Assembly: GCF_900111295.1 (NCBI RefSeq) | Contig: NZ_FOGT01000005.1 | Coordinates: forward strand, 268,636 to 332,635 | Length of the DNA stretch: 64,000 nt | DNA from: Salipaludibacillus aurantiacus | GTDB lineage: Bacteria > Bacillota > Bacilli > Bacillales > Salisediminibacteriaceae | Direction: 5' to 3' | Shown: one piece after another, positions 33,455-41,191 of the stretch | Layout of the letters: each line of letters begins with the position of its first letter | Position numbering within the stretch: the first letter of the stretch is position 1 | Position numbers and translations under genes: made by a program | Notes under the pieces: generated by a model | What the model was told of the DNA's origin: nothing | Databases searched by the model: none | The model's input: only the letters and a program-made list of their open reading frames with translations

Positions 33455-34528
33455 ATGCAGGGAAAAATGCGTCATTACTTTTGGGGAGTTCATACTGCCA
33501 GAGGATTCTTTTCTTTATATGAATCAAATTTACAGGATGTAGATGAAGTGGTAGTTATTAAAGGGTCGTTAAGGGTTATTAAGTCCAAAATACTGGAAAC
33601 AATCGCCAAAGAAAATGCGGCCAAAGGGCATGAAGTGGAGTGTATTCATTGCGCGTCTGACAACAATGCTCTTGATGGTGTAATTATACCCGCTCTTAAA
33701 ACAGCTTTTACAGTTAACGACCTGGAACATACAGGGCGCACGAAAGTGATTAATTCAGATACCATTCTTAATTTATCCCGGCTTATTGAGAAGGACATCA
33801 GACGGATGTATGTACAAAATATCAACAGGATTATTCAAAAAGCACACCGGTCTTTTAAAAGAGGTTTGGAAATCCACGATGGTTTAGAGGAAATATATAT
33901 AAACAGCATGGATTTTCATAAAGCCGACAAATTGACTGGTTATTTAGTTCAGGAGATAATTGGAAAGAAACAAAACCCTGGAAAAAAAGGTCGTACAAAA
34001 CACCGTTTTTTTGGTGCGTCAACTCCGCGTGGTGTAGTTGACTATATTCCTGATTTAACAGCAGATGTAAAAAAACGATATTTGATTAAAGGGCGGGCCG
34101 GGACTGGGAAATCGACCTTACTAAAAAAAGTAGCTCGTTTTAGCGATGAGGCTGGGTTTGATGTGGAAATGTATCACTGCGGTTTTGATCCCCACAGTAT
34201 TGATATGGTGATTATAAGAGAGCTCGGGGTCTGTTTATTTGACAGTACCGATCCCCATGAATATTTCCCTGAACAAGAAGAGGATCAAATTATTGACCTT
34301 TATACAGAAACAGTCATGCCTGAAACGGATCAGAAATATGCAGTGGCAATCAGCGAATTAACAAAATTATATAAATCATATATGAAGCAGGGAATCACTT
34401 ATCTGAAAGAGGCTAAAACGGTAAATGACCAGTTTGAGAGAAGTATTTTAAATGAAGCTGAGAATCTAAATGTAAAAGATATTTATGATGTTTGCAGAGA
34501 AGTGTTAGAAAAGCAAGGTGAAAGTTAA
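33455..34528 (+). CDS. PRK06851-type tandem P-loop ATPase
   Basis: A 357-residue protein made of two related P-loop halves. Both begin with an H-x-F-x-G-x-x-T-x-R-G block (HYFWGVHTARGFF at residue 7; HRFFGASTPRGVV at about 187). The second half has a true Walker A, GRAGTGKSTLL near residues 213-223. The first has the equivalent GSLRVIKSKIL, which lacks the glycines of a functional P-loop. Each half also carries a matching Cys (EVECIHCASDNNALDGVIIP; DVEMYHCGFDPHSIDMVIIR). The family is known only as PRK06851. ATG 33455 follows AAGGGGAG. Probably one active and one pseudo-active nucleotide site. Confidence 0.8.
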   Translation: MQGKMRHYFWGVHTARGFFSLYESNLQDVDEVVVIKGSLRVIKSKILETIAKENAAKGHEVECIHCASDNNALDGVIIPALKTAFTVNDLEHTGRTKVINSDTILNLSRLIEKDIRRMYVQNINRIIQKAHRSFKRGLEIHDGLEEIYINSMDFHKADKLTGYLVQEIIGKKQNPGKKGRTKHRFFGASTPRGVVDYIPDLTADVKKRYLIKGRAGTGKSTLLKKVARFSDEAGFDVEMYHCGFDPHSIDMVIIRELGVCLFDSTDPHEYFPEQEEDQIIDLYTETVMPETDQKYAVAISELTKLYKSYMKQGITYLKEAKTVNDQFERSILNEAENLNVKDIYDVCREVLEKQGES

Positions 34529-34583
34529 GATACGGACAGATAATATGAGGAGTTGGGGTAAGAGGTCAGTAACGTGTAGAAGG

Positions 34584-34613
34584 GAGTCCCCAAAGAATTG
34601 GGAACTCTCTTTA
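34584..34613. terminator. bidirectional terminator
   Basis: GAGTCCCCAA (34584-34593) and TTGGGAACTC (34598-34607) form a stem with one mismatch and the loop AGAA, between convergent genes, with T-rich flanks. Confidence 0.75.
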
Positions 34614-35666
34614 TTTATTTAATCGTTTTATTACATTTTCAAGTGTGTCAGGCTGAAGAAATTCAACTGGAGAAGCATCTTTATCAAATGAAAATGACTC
34701 CCCTTCGATTAGTACTATGTATCTTCCGTTTTGTTTAGCGATATGTATGCTGGCACTGAAATCGGAAAGGAGGCCTTTAATGTCAATATGATCCAATTTT
34801 AATTTCAAAGGCATTTCAGGCTGATTTTCAACAAGCGGGGAAGATGCTTCAATCACCTGTTCTTCCGTCCATTTTTCCTGCATTTGTCTCTCGGCAGTAT
34901 TTGACCAGGCTTCGATATATTCTTCTTCCTCAATTCTCTCTTCACTGTCTTCTTCATACGTTTCAGAAATGTACTGCTGATGAGATTCTATGACACGGTC
35001 TTTGACCATGTCCGTAATCGTCTGGGTGTATTCAACATATTTAAGAAACTCTTCAAAATATCTGGAATGGGAGGACTGATGAATTTTAAGTTCCCATTCT
35101 TCGGCCATTCCTTCCTCAGGCATATGAGGGTATTGGATGGACTTCATATTTTTAGTTGTAATAGCCATTTCAACTTTTTTAATAAGTGACTGCTCATCGG
35201 TAATAGAAGCGACTTTCTGTTCGAAGTCACATTTTAAAACAAATATATAAGGTTCATCTGAAAACTTAGTAAGTTTAGCGCGGAGAACAATAAGAGCCCC
35301 GCCCCGAATCGAACTAGTGTTCAAATAGCCTCTGACTATTTTTTCACTTTGTTCTTTGAAAGTATCTAATGAATCTGCCACCCTGAGTCTCTGAAAAAGA
35401 TTATAATTTGGATTTGAATCAAGCTCGTAACCGGGTTCCACTGTAAAATATCCTATTTTAGTGGGTACTTGCTCGCTCTTAGGATGACGCTCTACTTTCC
35501 GTTTAGCTATTTTCCCTAATTCCCCGTCTAAAAAATCTTTTAACGGGCTGGATAAATAGGTCTCTTTATCCAGGGTCTGATAGTGGTTAAATACTTTTTC
35601 TGCCTCTTCTCCGCCTCCTGTTACTTTAATTACAAAGAAAGATAAATACTCTATAGTAAAGTCCAT
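34611..35666 (-). CDS. DUF3900 family protein
   Basis: A 351-residue soluble acidic protein. The opening MDFTIEYLSFFVIKVTGGGE, the KRKVERHPKSEQVPTKIG stretch and the DSNPNYNLFQRLR block agree with the DUF3900 family of bacilli. Residues about 230-265 are very Glu-rich (EEDSEERIEEEEYIEAW). No enzymatic motif is visible and no function is established. ATG 35666 follows GGAGGTTTCACA. Confidence 0.7.
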   Translation of the reverse strand: MDFTIEYLSFFVIKVTGGGEEAEKVFNHYQTLDKETYLSSPLKDFLDGELGKIAKRKVERHPKSEQVPTKIGYFTVEPGYELDSNPNYNLFQRLRVADSLDTFKEQSEKIVRGYLNTSSIRGGALIVLRAKLTKFSDEPYIFVLKCDFEQKVASITDEQSLIKKVEMAITTKNMKSIQYPHMPEEGMAEEWELKIHQSSHSRYFEEFLKYVEYTQTITDMVKDRVIESHQQYISETYEEDSEERIEEEEYIEAWSNTAERQMQEKWTEEQVIEASSPLVENQPEMPLKLKLDHIDIKGLLSDFSASIHIAKQNGRYIVLIEGESFSFDKDASPVEFLQPDTLENVIKRLNK

Positions 35667-36035
35667 TGTGAAACCTCCGGCTCATTTTATCAACCTCAGT
35701 ATTATAACATAGGCGAATAAAGACTAACGAAAAAGTCGCAATAATTTATTACAATAATTTTCCTTTAACGTAGTCTGAATCTTGTTTTAAAACATTTTAA
35801 TATTATACTGTTAATTTTTTTATAATCTTATCGTTTTTTAGTGGATTATCACCAATAACCCTAACATTTAAGCGTTTTCTAAAATAAACAAATATTGTAA
35901 TAAATACGAAAAAATATAATTTTCAAAAAATATTATTTACTTTCTTTTTAGAATATAGTAATTTAGGTAATGGATTTGTAATATTTTTATTATTTTATAT
36001 TATAAGTTACGGACTATTTAAAGGAGGACTCTGAC
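35667..36035. other. very AT-rich region upstream of the orphan binding protein
   Basis: A 369-base noncoding stretch with long A/T runs, well above the window average in AT. It contains TATAATCTT (near 35830) and several TATTAT-like boxes but no clear -35/-10 pair. Such AT-rich DNA may act as an UP element or a binding site for nucleoid or AbrB/Rok-type proteins. Confidence 0.4.
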
Positions 36036-37670
36036 ATGTTAAGAAGTAAAGGCTTAAAAGCAGGGATGTTTTCACTTGCTGCAGCTGTGGCGCTGGCTGG
36101 TTGTGCCAGTGAACCGGATGAAAGCGGGGAAAACACTGGGGCAGAAACACCGGAAAATAACGAAAACGAACAGAATGATGGGGGTGAAGCAGCAGGAGGA
36201 GAAGGCGGGGACTTAATTGTTGCCGTGTTATCAGATGCAAACTCTTTGGATCCTCATACCTCAAGTGACGTACCGTCCGGTAACATTCAAACCAATCTAT
36301 ATGAAACACTTGTCAAGTATGATGATAATATGGAATTGGAACCGGGACTTGCCGAAGAGTGGGAAGCTGTAGAAGATGATGTGTGGCATTTCCACTTGGT
36401 TGAAGGAGCAGAATTTCATGACGGGACGTCATTTAACGCAGAAGCAGTTAAGGTGAATATTGAGAGGATTCTGGATGACGAACTCGCTTCTCCGCGTAAA
36501 ATTCTTTTTGAAATAGTGGAAGAAGTGAATGTGGTTGATGATTATACAGTTGAATTTGTAACTGAAGATCCATTTGCACCGCTCCCTGCTCATATGGCAC
36601 ACTATGCTGCCAGTATTGTAAGCCCGGAAGTGATTGAAGAGGATTATGCGAATATGGAAGACGGGGCACAGCCTGGCGACTATGTTAACGAGCATCCTTA
36701 TGGTACAGGCTATTTCAAATTTGAAAGCTGGGATACAGGTGATGAACTTGTATTAACTAAAAACGAAGATTATTGGGGAGAAAATGCGAAAGTAGATACT
36801 GTCACTTTCAGTGTGGTCCCTGAGGATTTAACACGTATTGGAGAACTGGAAACGGGGGCTGCTCATATTATTGACCCGGTTACGCCAAGTGATATGTCAC
36901 GTGTGGAAAATACTGATGGCATTAACGTGTACCAAAGAAATGCCGCAAGTATTACATATTTAGGTTTTAATGTGGAAAAAGAACCGTTTGATGATGAGAG
37001 AGTCCGTCAGGCGATTTCTTTAGCACTTAACAAGGAAAATATGCTGGACGGGGTTCTTGAAGGTACGGGAGATGCAGCTCTCGGTCCAGTAAATAATACT
37101 AACTTTGGCTACAGCGAAAATGTTGACCAGCTGGAGTACGACCCTGAAAGAGCAAAGGAATTGCTAGCGGAGGCAGGCTATGAAGATGGGTTTGAAACAA
37201 CCATATGGACCAATGACAGCCGGGAAAGAATGGATATCGCCGAATTGGCGCAGGCTGACTTAGCTGCGATAGGAGTAGATATTGAAATTGAAGTTGTAGA
37301 ATGGGGAGCCTACCTTGATCAGACTGGTGCGGGCGAGCATGATATGTTTATTCTCGGTCTATCTCTCGGGACAGGTGATGCAGATTACCCAATGCACATG
37401 CTTTTCCACTCTGAGAACGTTGGTACAGGCGGTAACAGGTCGTTCTTCGCAGATGATGAGTTTGACGCGATGATTCATGAAGCCCGTGTTGAACAGGATG
37501 AGGATACCCGTTTAGAAATGTATGAAGAAGCAACGAACTATCTTCTTGATAAATCGCCGATGGCGTTCTTGTATCACCCTGACCATATCATGGGATATTC
37601 AGACAATGTTGACGGTTTCTGGGCAGATCCATCCGGGTTATACCAATTAAAAGATGTCACCATTCAATAG
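36036..37670 (+). CDS. orphan family 5 (oligopeptide/glutathione-type) substrate-binding lipoprotein
   Basis: A 544-residue lipoprotein. The signal peptide ends ALAGC with lipidated Cys23, followed by a disordered acidic linker (to about residue 62). The family 5 solute-binding domain starts LIVAVLSDANSLDPHTSSD and contains the YEKLV-like YETLVKYDD and the FHDGTSFNAEAVKVNIER signature. It resembles glutathione- and dipeptide-binding proteins (GsiB/DppA). No permease or ATPase genes adjoin it and a terminator follows, so it must serve a transporter encoded elsewhere. ATG 36036 follows AAAGGAGGAC. Confidence 0.9.
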   Translation: MLRSKGLKAGMFSLAAAVALAGCASEPDESGENTGAETPENNENEQNDGGEAAGGEGGDLIVAVLSDANSLDPHTSSDVPSGNIQTNLYETLVKYDDNMELEPGLAEEWEAVEDDVWHFHLVEGAEFHDGTSFNAEAVKVNIERILDDELASPRKILFEIVEEVNVVDDYTVEFVTEDPFAPLPAHMAHYAASIVSPEVIEEDYANMEDGAQPGDYVNEHPYGTGYFKFESWDTGDELVLTKNEDYWGENAKVDTVTFSVVPEDLTRIGELETGAAHIIDPVTPSDMSRVENTDGINVYQRNAASITYLGFNVEKEPFDDERVRQAISLALNKENMLDGVLEGTGDAALGPVNNTNFGYSENVDQLEYDPERAKELLAEAGYEDGFETTIWTNDSRERMDIAELAQADLAAIGVDIEIEVVEWGAYLDQTGAGEHDMFILGLSLGTGDADYPMHMLFHSENVGTGGNRSFFADDEFDAMIHEARVEQDEDTRLEMYEEATNYLLDKSPMAFLYHPDHIMGYSDNVDGFWADPSGLYQLKDVTIQ

Positions 37671-37675
37671 TTACC

Positions 37676-37708
37676 AAAAAGAGTCTGGCTTTAGCCAGGC
37701 TCTTTTTA
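37676..37708. terminator. bidirectional terminator
   Basis: AAAAAGAGTCTGGC and GCCAGGCTCTTTTT form a long stem with one mismatch and the loop TTTA; effective in both directions between convergent genes. Confidence 0.9.
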
Positions 37709-37722
37709 GTGATTACAAAAGA

Positions 37723-38835
37723 TTAATCAAGTAATGTTTGGACCGTGACAAAGGTATAACCTTGCTTCTGTAGCTCATCGATAATCCTTGGGAGGGCTTC
37801 TACCGTTCCATCAAGCATCCCGGGGTTTACATCAATGTTATGTTGAAGAATAATTCCGCCCGGTTTTATATTATTTTTGACTCTGTTGAAAATCTCATCG
37901 CCTGAAAGGCCAGTCCAGTCCAAGGTATCAACAGACCACATAACAATCCGAAATCCTTTTTCCTGAAGAAAATCTTCATCAGCTCTGGTTAGTTTTCCGT
38001 ATGGAGGTCTGAATAAATCAGGCAATCTGTTAACAGCTCTGCTCATACTCTGCTGGGTTTTGAAAAGTTCTTCCCTTACCTCGCTGGACTGAATAGCAGT
38101 AAGGTCAGGATGGGTGAAAGAATGGTTCCCTAATCCATGTCCTTCTTTTACAATGCGTTGCATAAGTTCAGGAAACTGATCTACCTGCCTTCCAACAACA
38201 AAGAATGTAGCAGGAACTCCTTTATCCTTTAAAATATCAAGTATTTGCGGGGTATATGTGGCGTCCGGGCCGTCATCAAATGTAAGGGCAATTTGCCTGC
38301 CGGCTGAATCTCCTGAGCCGATTCTTCTGGCAGTTCTTTTGTTAGGGTTTTGAATCGTTGTTCTTTTCGCACTTGCATCATACTCCACTCTTAACCCCAG
38401 TCTTCTTGCGACATCCACTAACGGGACGAATGTCTGGCCGTCTACGTGAATAGAGGGTGTTGCCCACGTATCTCTTTCCCACTGGTCAGTTCCTGCTTTC
38501 TGATAATCGATGTATTTCGTTCCTGTCGGGTTGGCAAAACGCGTGCCGCCTAATCGGAAAACTATTGAATCATATTTTTCATTCCAGTTTACTTCTGTCC
38601 CTGTATGCTTAAAAAACATAGCAGGCACCATCATATGTCCGTCTCGCATCACATAGTTCGTCTGGACAGGCTGGTTATCCACATAAACTGGCGCTTTAAG
38701 TAACTCAGACTCTTTCGCTGATACTGAAGCGGATAGAACAGCCAGCATTGTCAGGAATGTCACTAAAAAGACAACAGCTTTCCTTATTCCTGGCCGGCAC
38801 AAAGGTCTCATGGATGGTGTTTTTTTCAGCTTCAT
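37723..38835 (-). CDS. secreted polysaccharide deacetylase with stalk domain
   Basis: A 370-residue secreted protein. A signal peptide (cleavage near ASVSA, residue 40) is followed by a copper amine oxidase N-terminal-like (stalk) domain, residues about 45-165, with VDNQPVQTN and VPLVDVARRLG repeats. Residues 180-365 are a NodB/CE4 deacetylase with metal triad Asp188, His238 and His242 (TFDDGPD, HSFTHPD), RPPYG (276-280), DTLDW and a final ILQHN. It should remove N-acetyl groups from peptidoglycan or chitin-like polymer outside the cell. ATG 38835 follows AAAGGAGT. Confidence 0.9.
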   Translation of the reverse strand: MKLKKTPSMRPLCRPGIRKAVVFLVTFLTMLAVLSASVSAKESELLKAPVYVDNQPVQTNYVMRDGHMMVPAMFFKHTGTEVNWNEKYDSIVFRLGGTRFANPTGTKYIDYQKAGTDQWERDTWATPSIHVDGQTFVPLVDVARRLGLRVEYDASAKRTTIQNPNKRTARRIGSGDSAGRQIALTFDDGPDATYTPQILDILKDKGVPATFFVVGRQVDQFPELMQRIVKEGHGLGNHSFTHPDLTAIQSSEVREELFKTQQSMSRAVNRLPDLFRPPYGKLTRADEDFLQEKGFRIVMWSVDTLDWTGLSGDEIFNRVKNNIKPGGIILQHNIDVNPGMLDGTVEALPRIIDELQKQGYTFVTVQTLLD

Positions 38836-39010
38836 AATATACTCCTTTTATCATCAGTTTTTTGTAAATTTAATTTGCCCACTTAAAGAAGTTTTTAATA
38901 TAAAAAAGTTTGTTTGATTAAATCAGCTGGAGGTAATAAAAATGAACAAGTGATGGAATAAATTATTGGGCTTATTTTAAATCCCTTTAGAAAAGAGGTG
39001 GATAGAGATT

Positions 39011-39661
39011 ATGGCAGACATAAAAAATGCAGGAGAAGCAGGCCTCAAAAAAGCAGTTTTTGGAATGGGCTGATTTTGGGGACCTGATGCCCAGTTTGGG
39101 TGTCATAAAGGGGTCATAAAAACTGAAGCAGGATATACAGGAGGGACAACAGCACATCCTGTATACAGGCAAATGGGTGATCATACGGAAGCTGTTCAAG
39201 TGGTTTACGATCCAGCGGAAATAACTTACGAAGAGCTTCTCAATGAATTCTGGAAAAGCCACAGCGGTAAAAAACACGGCTACGGGGGAAGACAGTACAT
39301 GTCTCTTCTCGTCTGTTTTGATAACTCGCAGAAAAAAACGGCTTTTAGCGTAAAACAGAAGTGGGAGGAGATAAAAGGGCACAAGATTGAAACAGAAATT
39401 ATTTCACAGAAACCTTTTTATCCAGCGGAAGACTTTCATCAAAAATATTATTTAAAACAGTATAAGTCAGCATTGGAGAAACTGTCTGAATTATATCCAT
39501 CCCATAAAGGCCTGGTTCATTCAACCTTGGCTGCGCGTTTAAATGGATTTGTTAAAGGCTTTGGTACAATGGAAGGGATAAAAATAGAAATCAGCCAATC
39601 GGACGGGGCAGACGTTGAAAAAGAACGCTTGCAAGAAGCCGTTTCTTCAATTAAATGGTGA
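39011..39661 (+). CDS. msrA: selenocysteine-containing methionine sulfoxide reductase A
   Basis: The frame runs 216 residues from ATG 39011 (ribosome site AGAGGTGG) to TGA 39659, broken only by a TGA at 39071-39073, codon 21. It reads KKAVFGMG, TGA, FWGPDAQFGCHKG. The MsrA active site is GCFWGPE/D, so the TGA replaces the catalytic cysteine. The next blocks are standard MsrA: VIKTEAGYTGGTTAHPVY, GDHTEAVQVVYDP, FWKSHS, GRQYMSLL and FHQKYYL. The extended C-terminus (LAARLNGFVKGFGT) matches the longer MsrA subgroup. Remaining cysteines are Cys31 and Cys102. A hairpin with a GTT loop follows the TGA. The enzyme repairs methionine-S-sulfoxide in the cytoplasm. Translation from Met55 alone would lack the active site. 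Confidence 0.88.
39086..39104 (+). promoter_or_regulatory. candidate bacterial SECIS hairpin in msrA
   Basis: GATGCCCA (39086-39093) pairs with TGGGTGTC (39097-39104), including two G/U pairs, around the loop GTT. The loop G lies 21 bases after the TGA, close to the 19 bases seen in the peroxiredoxin gene. Position and loop fit a SelB-recognised SECIS. Confidence 0.65.
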
Positions 39662-39754
39662 ACAAGGGTTTAATCTCTCCTCTGATCATATTTACCTTCA
39701 ATAAGGAATAGAGTTAAAAGAAGGTGTTTAATAGACAGCAGGGAGGGCGGTCAG

Positions 39755-41044
39755 TTGATCATTCATGTGGTGTCGACTGGAGAATCTTTATTTAGTATAG
39801 CCCGGGATTATGGGGTAACAGTGCAGGAAATAACAAGTGCTAACAGGCTGGACGACATGACCCCGCTTGTCGTCGGTCAGGCTCTGGTTATTCCAACTGA
39901 AGGCAGATTTCATTTGCTTGGGCGCGGAGAAAGCTTACAGATGATCAGTCAGAAATACGGGATTCCGGTCAATCAGTTAGCGGCAGTAAACCAAGTTATT
40001 CGGACTGAATTTATCCAACCGGGCCATTCATTGTATATCCCGGATTATATGCGCCAGAAACCGGCGATAGATGTAGGAGCTTATGTTGACCTTAAAATAA
40101 CAGGTGAGGAGTCAGCACAGGCAGTAGATGAAGTAGGCGGGTATTTAACTTTTTTACAAATTTTCAGTTATGAACTGAATGCAGATGGATCGCTGACACC
40201 CTTAAATGACCAGGAAATTATTAATACAGCTTATCAAAATAATGTTGTTCCGTTAATGGTTATTACTAATATTGACGAGGGGGCTTTTAGCACAGAGCTT
40301 GCTTCAACAGTGCTGCAAAATGAAGACTTGCAAAACAGGATGCTCGACGAAGCGCTTGCCATAATGGATGAAAAAGGTTATTTAGGGCTTGATTTTGATC
40401 TGGAATACCTCGGCCTTGAAAATCGGGAAGCATATAATCAGCTGATGGTGCGGGCTAAGGCTAGGCTTGATGAAAAAGGTTATTTTCTTTCAAGTGCTTT
40501 GGCACCTATAGTCGAACCGGGCATGACTGGCGTTCTTTATGAAGGGCATGATTACGCCTTTCATGGAGAAACGGCTGACTTTGTCTTTCTTATGACTTAT
40601 GAATGGGGATGGACAGGAGGCCCGCCAAGAGCTGTAGCACCCCTTAATGAAGTAAGGCGTGTGGTAGAATATGCTGGTTCGGTGATGCCTTACGATAAAG
40701 TGATGATGGGGATCCCGCTTTATGGATATGATTGGACTCTGCCATTTGTAGAAGGAGTATCGAGAGCAAGGGCAATTGACCATCAGGAAGCAATTCGGCT
40801 AGCCGGTGATTATAACGCGGCAATAGAATATGATGAAACGGCTCAGTCTCCATTTTTCAGGTATGTTGATGAGGAAGGAGCAGAGCATGAAGTGTGGTTT
40901 GAAGATGCGAGAAGCATACAGGCGAAATTTGATCTTGTGAAGGAGTTAGGCTTGCGGGGCGTGTATTACTGGGTGCTAGGTTGGGACTTTCCGCAAAACT
41001 GGCTGCTTCTAGAAGATAACTTTCAAATAAATAAACGGGTTTAA
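39755..41044 (+). CDS. LysM-GH18 spore glycosidase (YaaH/SleL-like)
   Basis: A 429-residue protein with two LysM repeats (residues about 2-47 and 52-96) and a GH18 domain (about 107-425). The catalytic run is LGLDFDLEYL with proton donor Glu217. No signal peptide, which is typical of SleL/YaaH germination enzymes that are packed into the coat from the mother cell and bind cortex through LysM. They act as N-acetylglucosaminidases on cortex fragments. The TTG start at 39755 is seven bases from GGGAGGG. Confidence 0.9.
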   Translation: MIIHVVSTGESLFSIARDYGVTVQEITSANRLDDMTPLVVGQALVIPTEGRFHLLGRGESLQMISQKYGIPVNQLAAVNQVIRTEFIQPGHSLYIPDYMRQKPAIDVGAYVDLKITGEESAQAVDEVGGYLTFLQIFSYELNADGSLTPLNDQEIINTAYQNNVVPLMVITNIDEGAFSTELASTVLQNEDLQNRMLDEALAIMDEKGYLGLDFDLEYLGLENREAYNQLMVRAKARLDEKGYFLSSALAPIVEPGMTGVLYEGHDYAFHGETADFVFLMTYEWGWTGGPPRAVAPLNEVRRVVEYAGSVMPYDKVMMGIPLYGYDWTLPFVEGVSRARAIDHQEAIRLAGDYNAAIEYDETAQSPFFRYVDEEGAEHEVWFEDARSIQAKFDLVKELGLRGVYYWVLGWDFPQNWLLLEDNFQINKRV

Positions 41045-41191
41045 CCCCTCTGCTCAAGGGTAATTTAATTACTTTATGAGCAGTTTTTTTTATTTTAAAA
41101 AGCATGAAGAAGTGTCACAAGACTTGGAAAAGGTCTGATATAATAGAAAATTGAGATTAATTTACAAGTGCTTAATAAGGGGATAAATGGA

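Noticed and set aside
39173..39661. MsrA read as a shorter gene from Met55
   Set aside because: It would lack the whole active site and has no ribosome site. The upstream frame with a ribosome site and MsrA motif is better.
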